Notes under the pieces: generated by a model
What the model saw: the letters and a program-made list of their open reading frames with translations, nothing else
What the model was told of the DNA's origin: nothing
Databases searched by the model: none
Shown: positions 1-10,656 of the stretch, one piece after another
Layout of the letters: each line of letters starts with the position of its first letter
How positions within the stretch are numbered: the first letter of the stretch is position 1
Assembly (NCBI RefSeq): GCF_905475465.1
Contig: NC_062259.1
Location: forward strand, 2,056,501-2,120,500
Reading direction: 5' to 3'
DNA from: Pieris napi
Taxonomy: Eukaryota > Arthropoda > Insecta > Lepidoptera > Pieridae
DNA: 64,000 nucleotides
Translations under genes and position numbers: made by a program

Positions 1-1676
1 TCTCTCTGTATAATTTCTTCGATAGAGTCAGCTACAATATAAAAATAGGTTGCATAGCTTCATTATCAGAATAGTATTCTATTATCTATGCATATCCCAG
101 TAGATATCGGAATTGTTTAATAGTGAATAAAGAACAAAGAAGAGAAAAATCAATGAAAAACAAGTAATTTAATAAAAAATATCATGAAAAAAATAGATAA
201 AACTGAGCCCAAGACTTAAAATAATATCACTGGTTTGTTTTACTTATATTCTGAGACATACACCCATTAATTGTTTTGGTTAGTATAGATAAAAGACTCA
301 CCTATTAGTTTGTCTATATTTCAACAAAATTCAGTAATAACATTCTGTAATATATAATTTCTTTAACTTTTCGAAATTCTGAACATGATACATGTTTTGT
401 GTAATATTAAAATGACAATGACATCAGAGATGAGTTAATAATAGACATAATTTATGTCTAATATGCTGACAAAAAAGGGTTTTACCAGTACCTATACAAC
501 CTAAACAATGTTTCACCAGAAGTAGAACCCAGAACCTTGGATTTATTTGTACTATAGCCATTGATACAAAGGCCTAATTGTGGTTAAGTAATTGATACAA
601 CACCTTGCTAATAAGTCTTACATTGAAATTATTTTAATTAATATTTAAATTAATTCTCAAGGAACTTGGACAACATTTTTAAGTTTAATCTTATTGGTAT
701 GCAGATAAATATAATTTCATGGCATGGTTTAGTTTTGAGACCTTAAGGTTTTGTAGAAACATATATAAATGTAACTGTTACAGCTATATATATCACATAT
801 TGTGTTATATATAGCTTCACATCTAGGCAGATATTCATATTATGTTCTGAGGTAGAAATAGATAAAAAATGCTTGCAATTGTTTTAGGAATTTATGTATA
901 GTTTGACACATTTGCCAATTTTTTTAAATAACTCTTCCATTATATTAAATTCACTAAAAGCATATTTGGTATTAATATAGAATAGTTAATAATATATTAT
1001 CAATTGTTTTGTCAATAAAATGTCAATATCTAAAATATATTTCTTAAAAATCTATGTATAAATTGTAAATTCAATTCATGAATCATCTAGGTCAGGACAA
1101 TGAGATGAGCATTTTTTTAAGTTTCAGTAATGTTAAAAAATCAATAATTAGATAAATGATCAATACAATATGCAGTGTAAACTCTATATAATGGCACTCA
1201 AGGGAATGTGCATATTTGTGAAGTGAAAGAAGAAAAATCTGTATTAGAAAAAGAAAAAGTTTATTTCAGACTAGCGTTAGTAATTACATAAAAAACAATT
1301 CTTATTTGAACACTGCTAGCGCTTTAGCTGCACCAGCAACTATGTTGTATTTTTTTTACTTATTTAATTCATATCTTACGATATTGAGACATTTTCGTGA
1401 TAATGCATGTGCAAGCAATCCCGATTTTTAAACAAAAGAACGGATTTCTTAGAAAGTTTTGTATGTATGATGCAGATAGTCGACTTTTTTACGGGCTAGG
1501 ACAATACAGCGACAAAACAACATACATAGCTTCATAGTTTTAACAAATTTCGGCATGGAGGCCGGCTCTGTAAGTTAAACAGTTGAGAAGAGAAAACAAC
1601 AGTTTCTTGTTTTATAAAAATCCCATACAAATCATAGAAGGGGATTTAATATCTTTCTAATAAGAATGTTAGAATA
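1..1676. other. Non-coding AT-rich sequence
   Basis: No open reading frame with codon-like content, splice-flanked exon or RNA gene was recognised. The stretch is strongly AT-rich with homopolymer runs and looks like intergenic or intronic sequence. Confidence 0.5.
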
Positions 1677-2773
1677 AAGGCCCATTTACATGATGCCATT
1701 TTCTTGCCTGTAGCATACAATTATATCAACGCAATAAATGAATTGCATAGTCTAAACAAAACGTAACATTCTTGATCATTGGGAAAAGTTTCCTTTCAAA
1801 ACTATTATTGATGTAAACAGCACGTACAATAATTTCTTACGCAATTCTTGTACGCAATTATCTCTTCATTTGCAAACATGAGTGCAGTGAGTGAGGGTGT
1901 GTTAAATTAAATTAAATAAAAATTTAATAAATTAAAAATTAATTTAGTCTAAATTTTTTATTTTGTTTGTTATTTCCTTCGGTCCGAAACCGTCAACTTC
2001 AAATTCCTGTGAAAATGCTACTAGCGCAGCATTACGTGCATCGGTTCTTATAATTTACATTTTCGGTATCCCATAAACACTCATGACTGCGATAAATCTC
2101 AATGAACTTTATTATATCAGCAGAACTGAATTTAAACACCTTTTTACTCATATTCATACCTCTCTGTTGGATGGTTCTAATCTTTTAAGAAGACTGAGCT
2201 CTGGTGGTGAGGGTCTATTTTAAAAAAAACAATAATAATTTATGTTTATAAAGAGCCAAAGATGTTGCACTATCTGCGTCTAGAATAGAAGTACTAAAAA
2301 CAAAAAACAGAAACTATCTTTTTATATTAAATTCAAACAGGTATTATTTATATTCTTAACTAAAACTTTTTCTTTACATGTGACAAGTGTTACCTGCCTT
2401 TATTACATTAATATTTACATATTCAAACTCCAACACTCTTCTAAAATATTTAAGACTTGAATGAAAAATTTGTCAATACAAATACGTGCAATACTTGCAC
2501 GAAAGCGCCATTTAATGGTATAGGCACGTACAAGCCTGTGTTTAGACAAGACAATACTTGAAAGCAATAATCTCCTTAAAATAGTTGCATTGGTGTAAAC
2601 AAAAGGCATGTGCAATTATTTCCTTGTCAATACTTGAATACAATAATTGCATTCAAGTTTTCAAGTGTAAACAGTTGCATACAATTCTTGAACGGCAATT
2701 ATTGCGCTTCATTTATTGCATTCAATTATTGCTCTGGTATGTACAAGAAAATGGCATCATGTAAATGGGCCTT
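1677..2773. mobile_element. Non-autonomous TIR DNA transposon, about 1.1 kb
   Basis: The ends are perfect inverted repeats of about 30 bp: the left end reads AAGGCCCATTTACATGATGC and continues to CTTG near 1707, and the right end (2744-2773) is its reverse complement. Subterminal motifs such as GTGTAAAC and CAATTATTGCATTCAAG recur in both orientations inside both ends, which is typical of MITE-like derivatives. No transposase is encoded. TTAA follows the right end and TAAA precedes the left, so a decayed TTAA target duplication is possible but not proven. It resembles the small foldback at 52634-52805, which starts with a related motif. Confidence 0.75.
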
Positions 2774-3425
2774 AAGGAACATATTGGAATGTGACCCGAA
2801 TATACACTTTGATTAAAAAATATCCACTATTTTAAAAATTTATTAATTTAACAATTACCTAATTTGTTACTTTAAAACAATATGAAGTAATTATTTCATA
2901 ATATTTTTCATTGAAAATTAAGTGTTCCTAATACATTTACCAAAAAACTGGTATTATTGTGTAATAATTTCCGTAAACAGCCACTTATGCTCGAATTGTA
3001 AGATAAAATCTCATGCATTATTCATATTCGTAATATTATGCTAACATTATGATTTCATACTTTTTGACATAGATAGTGAGAGTGATAATTATTCAGTGAC
3101 CATAAAAATGATTTATGATGATGCAGTTGTCTAAAGAGGTTTTATATGAAGTTGATACTGGCCAGAAATTGACCAAAAATATTTTTTTGGTAATATTTTT
3201 TTAATTTTAGAACAAAATATCAAAATCTTACCTTAGTGTAAAGTTCTTTTGTAGTCATGGTGGTGTGTTTTCACTTAGTTTCTTTATTCAATTCGCAAAA
3301 TATCACATCATTTCACCACGAAGCATAAACTTTTGAAATTCATTTTAATATTATACAAGGTAGATTTAAAAATTTTGCTAATTTTTCGATGTGAATTGCG
3401 AAACGTCACTGCGTTGTTGAGTGTC
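2774..3425. other. Non-coding spacer
   Basis: AT-rich sequence between the TIR element and the IMFamide duplication block. No gene or named repeat was recognised. Confidence 0.4.
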
Positions 3426-4547
3426 TGCTTTGACAGGTGTCATTGAAATTTTATCAATACTTCAAGAACATGCGACTAGTGAGCCAATGAGAAGCTATCT
3501 ACGTGAATAGGAACAGAAAATTATTAAGAAAAACATAATAAATACGTGAGATTTACTCAGTAGGAAATGGGAACAATGAAATGCTCATAAGAACGAGTCT
3601 CATAATATAATTATGTCGGTTCAAAGATAAGTTTTACTTTCTTCATCATTCTCACGAGTGTTGTAAGATTGTTAATAAAATATATTTAGGTCAAACGTGG
3701 AAGGAGTTTTTAAAGTTCAACTAATTTGATTAGGCTGCCATCTATTTAAATTATTATAAACTAGTATAACGATTATTATGACGAGTTTATAGTACAGTGA
3801 GAATGTGATACAAAAAATTACGATTTTCTTAAGAGATTAAAATTGCATATAATATGTTCATTTTACATCGACTTTAAATGTATGTAGGTTATTTAATACG
3901 ACCATTGTATGACGACGATTACATTGTCATAGTCCGTATATAAACAATCTTTCAATTAATTTAATTAATTTTATTATTTAATTCTTTTTAGTGTCTTTTG
4001 AAGTCGTACCTTTAATTAAAATTATGAATACTCTTTGTAAGCATATTAAATGTAGTTTTTTGCATAGTTTGTTTATGTGAGGAATCTGAATGTGACATTG
4101 CTAATAGACATGAATTTAGACCATCATTACAAATTTTGTATTAGTGACATTTACAAATGTGTTTTTAAACATTTAAATAACACATTTGTAATTTGAAGAA
4201 CCCGTGAATATGAAAATCAAAATTTTAATTATGGATTTTTGTTAAGCTACGAGTTTTTTACTTCATAACGTCTTTTAAAGCCAAGTTTTATACAGAATAA
4301 TCTCAATATATATATATATCATTTTTAAGACTGTGTTGTTTAGTGATCTGAGGTGATATTTAAATTTTTATGGTAATCAAATTTGTTATAAAATATTTTT
4401 TATACAAAATAATCTATATTTTGAACAAGACAAAAATAATAATAACAACTTAACTGTAATCATTGTGTAACTAATAAATAATAAAATAATACTCTGAAGT
4501 TCTTAAAGTCCGCTATCAATAAAAAAAGTGTTGTCAGTCCATAAAAT

Positions 4548-4553
4548 TTTATT
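4548..4553 (-). terminator. Poly(A) signal of IMFamide copy 1
   Basis: AATAAA on the - strand, about 60 nt after the TAG stop of the IMFamide coding sequence. The position fits a short 3' UTR. The same signal lies in the second copy. Confidence 0.5.
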
Positions 4554-4613
4554 TTGCTATTACATAAATACGATTAGATATATTGGTAACATTAAGCCTG
4601 ATTATCAAGTCGT

Positions 4614-5019
4614 CTACTTATTTTCCGGGGAAGGGAACCAGGTTTGGCAGGCTTCTGTTGCAATTTCACAGAGGGCAGTAAATGCCTTGGCTCTGTTCTC
4701 GTATTCTGTGAAAAAAATTTGTTTATATGTTAAACCAAACAATCAGTGGCGCTACAACCTTTTTAGGTCTGAGAAATCTGAACAGTTGTTACAGTTGACA
4801 GTGAGCATATGACCACAAACTATCACCAATTTTGAAAGTGATTATAAAAAATATGACCAAAGTTTTTCTTTTGTGCTTTCTTAAATACATACCAGAAGGA
4901 CCTCTCTTGCCAAACATAATACCATTCATTGGAGCGGTCTTGTAATTTGCTTCGCTAACTTGAACTAAGCAAATAACTGCCAAAATGACAGCGACAAATG
5001 CATACTTCATTGCTGACAT
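4614..5019 (-). CDS. IMFa: IMFamide neuropeptide precursor, copy 1 (SIFamide paralogue)
   Basis: Secreted prepropeptide of 72 residues, spliced from exons 5019-4893 (127 nt) and 4705-4614 (92 nt). The intron 4892-4706 has GTATGT donor and TTCACAG acceptor, phase 1. Residues 1 to about 24 form a signal peptide (hydrophobic core FVAVILAVICLV, cleavage after SEA). It is followed at once by NYKTAPMNGIMF, then GKR: Gly is the amide donor and KR the convertase site, giving a 12-residue C-terminally amidated peptide. The C-terminal part contains ALCEIATEACQTWF with two Cys, matching the conserved spacer of SIFamide precursors. The first ATG lies exactly at the acceptor; a second in-frame ATG follows three codons later and either may start. 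IMFamide is a named lepidopteran peptide family related to SIFamide. Receptor and role cannot be read here. A SINE fragment lies in the intron. Confidence 0.9.
4744..4796. repeat. SINE fragment in IMFamide-1 intron
   Basis: It begins GTGGCGCTACAACCTTTTTA, the end motif of the SINE family seen many times in this window. The same fragment lies at the equivalent place in IMFamide copy 2, so it inserted before the block duplicated. Relative to copy 2 it has lost about 25 bp. Confidence 0.75.
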
Positions 5020-5678
5020 CTGAAAATAGAGATGTTTAGGTTTAGAGAAGTTTATCTCATTAAAAATAATTAATATAAAAAAGTAAGTAATTATTATTAC
5101 TATGTGGGTTAAGAAAATAATTGATAATAACGAAATTAACGAAAGAAGCAAGCTGTCGAAAAGATATCTATATAATCTTCACTATATATTGCAAGCTATA
5201 TTTTCTGAAATACATGACAATTATGGTAATAATCAATGTTATAAAAAATTAAAATAATAAAAAAATTACACTTTTACACAACAGTTTTAGATTGTTTTGT
5301 AGTCACTATTAAAGGAAATTGTTAAATATTGTCGCATAGCATATCAATAAGTTCTTGTTTTACTTTTAAATAATATTAACCGAACGGGATTTAAAGATGA
5401 TGATAGATATAAAAAATGCTTGTAGATTCTTATTTACAAAAATAAAGGGAATTTTAATATTTCATTAAAAACTGTCTTCCTCTATTAAATTACTTTGAAT
5501 TAAAAGAAACTTGAAATAAAACAACAAAATATTAGGAATCCATAAATATATTAACGCAAATTCTAACAAAAACTAAGTATTACCTATTTTATATGTGTTA
5601 ATTTTTATTATTATTACTATAAAAGTTAAGAAAATTATAAGTACTATGTTGGAATTATAAAACATAAATTTCTATTAC

Positions 5679-5722
5679 CTTAACTGTGATGATCTTGTTG
5701 TTGGTAACACTGAAATGCAACT
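5679..5722 (-). other. IMFa: Non-coding first exon of IMFamide copy 1
   Basis: The predicted transcript starts at the A of an arthropod initiator (ATCAGTT) near 5722. The exon ends with CAGTTAAG followed by the donor GTAATAG at 5678. The matching acceptor TATTTTCAG lies directly before the coding exon at 5020, so the 5' UTR is interrupted by an intron of about 660 bp. The same structure is kept in copy 2. Confidence 0.65.
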
Positions 5723-5757
5723 GATGTCAAAGGGGCGTCTTCCCGCCAATTTATAGC
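5720..5757 (-). promoter_or_regulatory. IMFa: TATA box and initiator of IMFamide copy 1
   Basis: On the - strand, TATAAATT (5755-5748) lies about 33 nt before the A of ATCAGTT at 5722, a standard spacing for a focused insect promoter. The sequence between is GC-rich (GGCGGGAAGACGCC). The element is conserved in copy 2 at 27338-27371. Confidence 0.7.
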
Positions 5758-6111
5758 ATCAAAATACAACATGGCGGCTGTCCACTCAATTAAAGGATTA
5801 TTGGATTTTCACCGCATATTCTCTATGATCAAGTTTATCCCCGGGGATTATAACTCTATTAGGGAATGAATATATTGGTTAGGCGCTTCACTGTTTGTTA
5901 TCTGATATTTGAAAATCTTTCAACGATATTTAATGGCAAAGGTTACTTCAGAATAGTTTTTGATATAATATGGAGATTCACACTCTTATGTCCCGTAGAT
6001 CACCTGGGACATTTGATATTCCTTCTCACCTTTAATTTGAAGGTTGTTCCGCTTAAACTAGCTGAGATTATTGACCAAGAATATTATGCTTTTGTCTCTG
6101 GTTTTTGTTTA

Positions 6112-6420
6112 TAGAAAGGGGCAAACGGACAGGAGGCTCATCTGACATTACGGGTCCATGGACACTCAATGCCAGAGGGGTCGCAAGTGCGTTACCGGCC
6201 TTTAAAAAATTGGTTCACTCTTTGATGGAACCGTCGATAAAGGAAGCTGGTTCCACATGGTGGTGGTGCAAAAACTGCCGTTAAAACCGACGTCGAGGTG
6301 ATACGGGTGGAATTTCATGCCACGACGTCTGCTGAAACTCAGCTCCAGATATCCGAACAACTCCTCTGAAGATTCTCTCATGCGGTACAAAATGCAGAGT
6401 AACCCCACATCAGTTCAAAT
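6112..6420 (-). mobile_element. LINE 3' end fragment (family B)
   Basis: Read on the - strand this encodes the degenerate tail of a LINE ORF2 (FHPYHLDV, then TTMWNQLP) followed by the repeat's 3' UTR (the antisense has GGCAAACGGACAGGAGGCTC). The same tail recurs more than ten times in this window. CR1/L2/jockey-like LINEs of insects carry this C-terminal motif; the exact clade is not decided here. It lies between IMFamide copy 1 and SIFamide. Confidence 0.7.
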
Positions 6421-6857
6421 TGTTTAAGGATGAATTTAAAACTACTTTACACCTTACCGAACGGGCCATTCCGTCACTCATTAAAATCGCCTTTTTAGAG
6501 GCTTAAAAGCACCTGCATCATCCTCATCACATGGTGAAACAGTTAATTAGATAAGAAATGATTTATTACTTTTCAAAGCAAGTCGATTTTTAAAGGAATT
6601 TGTTTAAGAAAAATTTTACATCAACATTAATCAGTTCGTAGTATAACTTAATTTTACGCTATCAAGTAAGCGATGCAATTTTCCAAGTAATTAAATAAAG
6701 CTCTCATTTCAAGGATATGTTCAGTATAAATACTGAAAGAAAAATGGATTTTTCATCAGATCACTTCTTGCTTCTGTGACGAGCACATCCAGACGTAAGT
6801 TTTTAAGATCGAAACATAAAAATATATAGTGAAAAAAATATATCGAACATATTAAAA

Positions 6858-6966
6858 AACCAGTGGCGCTACAACCTTTTAATCAGTCTCAGATGGCTGT
6901 ATCTGTTGCACCGTTGTTACTACGACCTCAGGGATGAGAGTCGCACGCTGTAGCCACTACACCAAC
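6858..6966. repeat. SINE copy
   Basis: It contains CAGTGGCGCTACAACCTTTT and ends with the GGGATGAGAGTCGCAC motif shared with 53325-53345. It is a diverged, probably truncated copy of the window's main tRNA-type SINE family. Confidence 0.55.
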
Positions 6967-7137
6967 ATAACACTACATATCTTGAAACATACATGTATTT
7001 ACAATAAAGTTGACGGAGATAAGAAACAATACAATCTCCTTCTAAAAACTTTGTAGATGTCGAGTTAAAAGCCCAACTACTTTGAGTCGGTGAAGATTTC
7101 AGATTTTACAATTGTATATTGTTGTCCCAAGAATGTG

Positions 7138-7426
7138 TATATGTCACTATAACAAAATCCGCAAGCTTAGATAGGTTAATGAATTTCCTAGGAAATTTAT
7201 AAACTTAACGAACTCAAGCTATAACCAAACGACATGCGGGGTGTGATTGGTTGAATAAGTCACTAACCTAACTGTATAGAATCTTACGAATGAATACCCG
7301 TTACTTTATATATTTACCAAGAGACGTCAAAAAAAATGTGGCCCTAAAATAATACAATTTATATCTACGAAAGTTTATAAATTTCCTGGGAAACTTGCGG
7401 ATTGTGTTATCTTCTAGTGTCATATA
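7138..7426. mobile_element. Foldback MITE upstream of SIFamide
   Basis: Long imperfect inverted arms of about 60 bp. The left arm has TATATGTCACTATAACA, AATCCGCAAG and AATTTCCTAGGAAATTTATA; the right arm (from about 7372) is its reverse complement. No coding capacity. It ends about 145 bp before the SIFamide start codon, so it lies in the 5' intron or promoter region of that gene. Confidence 0.65.
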
Positions 7427-7571
7427 CATTAAATGTCAATAAATTTTAATTCAGCAATATGTTACAGAATTAAAAATTCACAAGTTACTCATTCAAGTCA
7501 TGTCCCTCTTCGTCTCGTCAATGGACAAAGGTCTCTTCTCTCTGTTTTAAAAACTGTTCTCTTTCAGCAAG

Positions 7572-8173
7572 ATGCGTTATATTCTTATATTTGTCTTCGC
7601 TGTTGCCATCATCACCCTGACAGAAGCAACCTACAAGAAGATACCGTTTAATGGCTCCATTTTTGGTAAAAGAACAACAAACGGTAAGTTGAGTTATTTA
7701 TTGGAATTGTCACGCTTTGTCGTATAAATATTTTGGCGTTTGGGGAGACCCCCCCCCCTTTCTTCCACCACGCTCAACGCCCATCATCCAAAGATTTAAT
7801 ATATTCAAAAACATTTAATCAATCCTGCACTTTTTAATTTAGGGTTATTAACGTTGCTTGAAAAAATTTAAAATCTAATTTAACCGTGTTTAAATTATTA
7901 AAAGTTGCTTTTGAACCAATAGGACTTACCAACCAATAAGTTTTTAACACGTGGGTGCCATACATTGAGTGGCCATGGGCGGTATTACTGAGCCTCCTGC
8001 TTCTTTGTCCACTTTTGCATTAAAGAACGGTGTGCTGATTGAAATATGTCATATATTACTATAACATACTTCTTGTTACAGATATTGATGCGAATCACGC
8101 ACTAATTGCATTATGCGAAATCACAACTGAGACGTGCGAGGCGTGGCTCAACCAGATATTAGACAACAAGTAG
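7572..8173 (+). CDS. SIFa: SIFamide neuropeptide precursor
   Basis: Prepropeptide of 67 residues from exons 7572-7683 (112 nt) and 8082-8173 (92 nt). Intron 7684-8081 begins GTAAGT and ends TTGTTACAG, phase 1. An acceptor CTCTTTCAG ends 4 nt before the ATG, so a non-coding first exon probably lies upstream, as in the IMFamide genes. Residues 1-19 are a signal peptide ending TLTEA. Then comes TYKKIPFNGSIF followed by GKR, giving a 12-residue amidated peptide. The C-terminal part, with ALCEITTETCEAW, carries the two conserved Cys. SIFamides of insects normally have the core RKPPFNGSIF; here the first Pro of the pair is Ile. In flies SIFamide comes from a few brain neurons and affects mating, feeding and sleep. 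AATAAA lies at about 8465. Confidence 0.93.
7950..8022 (+). repeat. LINE family B fragment in SIFamide intron
   Basis: It contains GAGTGGCCATGGGCGGTATTA and GAGCCTCCTGCTTC, a diverged match to the 3' UTR of the LINE family best seen at 61934-62325. It lies inside the SIFamide intron, 60 bp before the last exon. Confidence 0.5.
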
Positions 8174-9480
8174 TCTTCATTCGAAATTCGAATTCCTACA
8201 CCACAGCACACATGGACATGATTCGAAATTCAAAACGAGCTATATAGATAAAACTTGAGTATTTTATTATTGGGTGAAAATACATGTAAAAATTTGTTTA
8301 CTTATTTCATTTTTGTTTTAATTCATTTTTCGTAAGTTCTATTACCAAAGACAAAGTAGGTAACTTTAAATCATAATAACTATTCTTCATAATATCTAAT
8401 ACCCATTCATATTTGCTAACGGTAAAATACAATTATGTATAATGTAATAATACTGCTCGATGACAATAAACGCATTTGTAATTCAAATTCGATGACAAAA
8501 AACCATACAGGACGGTAGAGTCCAGTTCTATCGAATTAGTTTTTGTCTAAATTGTTTACCTTTTATTTGTAGTCAGTTATTGCAGATCACCCTGTAGTGC
8601 CAGTTGTGACTGATATATATAATTCTGTTGTGTATAAAACCAATAAATATATAACATATACTCGATTGCTATCGTATTCATTTAAAGACCCCTTCTGACC
8701 CCCGAACATCACATTTATAACTGTTAATTGATATGAAAGGATCAGAATAAATGAACGAAAGAAAGCTAGACGCGTGACGGTTGTGTGGAAAGTGAACATA
8801 GTAAAATGGTTACATTTTTCACCGTTAGAGGCGCTAGTGTGCTTTGTTGTGGCGTAATACCGGCAGAGATGAAGTACTCACCAGGAAATGATAGTCTTGG
8901 CTTAGGTGGCAGCGAAGAATTAAACAATCGTGTAATTTCTCCCAGAATTAAATCTGTGTATTGAATAATAAATACAGTACCTACCTACGTTGTAATTAAT
9001 TTAGATTTTTTAAATAATTAAAAAAACTATTTTTTATGTTTTAAACATACACATGTATATTTTAATGTTATTTGTACGGTTTTCTTCGCTTTATTTGGTT
9101 TACATTGACTATCAATTCCCTACTCATCGGCAAAGAAGACAGAGGGTGTATGCCGAGATAAAAAGCCGGCGTACAAAACAGACGGTCTACATTCCGATAA
9201 GACCAAACATTAAATTGACGACATAGCTGATAATTACAACATATTAGGTATGGTGAAAAAAAATATAATCTCAATAATTCATAAATCACTTATGTCTAAA
9301 TAATTCTAAATATACAGTCAGTTCTCAAATCAAGCTGGTAGAACTAGAAGTACTGGCAACACTTCTTTAAATCTTCTTTAATCGAAATGTTTGTAAGCAT
9401 CTGCAACCATCTCCTCTTCAGATGTTATTTACTAGTAATTTTATAAGAAACCATCGTTACATCTCAGCAAGGCGCGGTGG
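8174..9480. other. SIFamide 3' flank and non-coding spacer
   Basis: It contains a candidate poly(A) signal AATAAA at about 8465. Otherwise AT-rich sequence without a recognised gene; the short open frames here have no family features. Confidence 0.4.
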
Positions 9481-9795
9481 TATATAGGCAGTGGCATAAC
9501 GGTGACATTTGGGGCCCGTGGCAAATTCTTTTAATGAAATCATCAGTAAAAACCGAGTACAAGGTTTAATTTTAATTAACTTCGAGATTTTCAGCGTACT
9601 CAATTACACGTATATGTCCCACTAATGGCCATAGGCCTCCTCTCTTAGGCGAGACCGAATGGTCTGTAGTCCCCACGCTAGCCCAATGCATATTGAAGAC
9701 TTCACATTCATCCTTAGAACATAATATCTCTTGGGTCGGGGCCCCGTGGCATATTTTCAGCCCTGCCACCCTATTGTTACGCCACTGAATATAGG
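9481..9795. mobile_element. hAT-type MITE with 8-bp target duplication
   Basis: The element 9489-9787 begins CAGTGGCATAAC and ends GTTACGCCACTG, a 12-bp inverted repeat of hAT type. It is flanked by TATATAGG (9481-9488) and AATATAGG (9788-9795), an 8-bp target duplication with one mismatch. The interior (about 9600-9730, CCCACTAATGGCCATAGGCC) matches a LINE-derived sequence common in Lepidoptera, so the MITE seems to have captured a LINE piece. No transposase. Confidence 0.8.
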
Positions 9796-9879
9796 TTAAA
9801 GGGAATCAAGGCAGAAAATAATTAATTCATAATCTTATACACAATAGATACGGGGTCGTAAAGCCCCGTCTGTGGACCA

Positions 9880-9990
9880 ATGAGAATGAGAATGAGAATT
9901 TTTATTTTATCTTATACATACATTGCTTTATGATAAACTTACTTTAATTAACTTTAACTTAATTTAATTTAATTAATAATAATAATAATA
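9880..9990. repeat. Simple repeats (GAGAAT)n and (AAT)n
   Basis: Three GAGAAT units at about 9883-9900 and an (AAT)n tract at about 9975-9990. Both are short microsatellites, the first possibly the tail of a retroposed fragment. Confidence 0.6.
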
Positions 9991-10262
9991 AACTTGACAA
10001 TAAGCTATGTATTATACTGAGAGACTGGTGCTTGAAAAAGGTTAGGAAAACCTGTTATTACAAGTCACCAGTCCCTCTTGAACATAGTCTTGCAAAAAGT
10101 ATTGCTAATTGCTAACAAGTCTTTAAAAACGAACGAAAATAAATAATTTATAAAAATATATATAAAAAAATAAAAAAATTGTAAAAAGTAAAAGCATTTG
10201 TGAGTGTGTGTGTGTGAGTAAAATGACTTTCTATGTGCGCATTTAATATTCGCTCGTACGAA

Positions 10263-10277
10263 GGACAACGTGAGCTT
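10263..10277. repeat. Target-site duplication, left copy
   Basis: GGACAACGTGAGCTT is repeated exactly at 16705-16719 on the other side of the R1-clade element. It sits directly next to the poly(A) end (a T tract on the + strand). Confidence 0.93.
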
Positions 10278-10505
10278 TTTTTTTTTTTTTTTTTTACTTG
10301 GGGAAATGCATTGCGCATACCCCACCGCGGTGCGACTGCTTAGTGCAGGAGGGTTATGTGGGACTCGCGAATGTGCATACCCACTAAAACCCCAAGGCGC
10401 CACCAACAATCGCCTTAGGAGGGATGCGGTAACAGCAGAGCCTTATCCGCTTCCCGACATGCGATGCGGCGGTTGTGTCCGCCTCTCCCCGCCCATTGTT
10501 GATTT

Positions 10506-10537
10506 GTGAAGATACTTGACACAGCAAGTATCCTTCA
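10506..10537 (-). other. Stem-loop in the 3' UTR of the R1-clade element
   Basis: GATACTTG and CAAGTATC pair around ACACAG. The stem can be extended by GTGAA and TTCAC on the outside. It lies between the ORF2 stop and the poly(A). LINE 3' UTR stem-loops often serve as recognition sites for the element's own reverse transcriptase; that role is inferred here. Confidence 0.45.
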
Positions 10538-10656
10538 CAGATCGGGCCATACGCTTTTAGGAATAGCTAGGGGAGATCGGGTCCAGTGCTTGCAGGGATG
10601 GATCACCATCCCTTCTTTTGAACGCATGGACCCCTGCTTCCCCGCTTGGGCACTCT

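Larger units (their letters stand above)
3426..6030. repeat. Segmental duplication, copy 1 (IMFamide block)
   Basis: This block is repeated in direct orientation at about 25032-27641. Homology begins at the shared CTGCTTTGACAG and fades just after the shared ATCACCTGGGACATTT near 6013. It covers the whole IMFamide transcription unit, its promoter and several hundred bases on each side. The copies are colinear with many small indels in non-coding parts, so the duplication is not brand new. The flanking sequences are unrelated. Boundaries are good to about 20 bp. Confidence 0.9.

Noticed and set aside
4528..4812. 94-codon + strand frame, repeated at 26163-26393
   Set aside because: It is the reverse of IMFamide exon 3 and the intronic SINE. 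The conserved two-Cys reading with correct splice sites is on the - strand.
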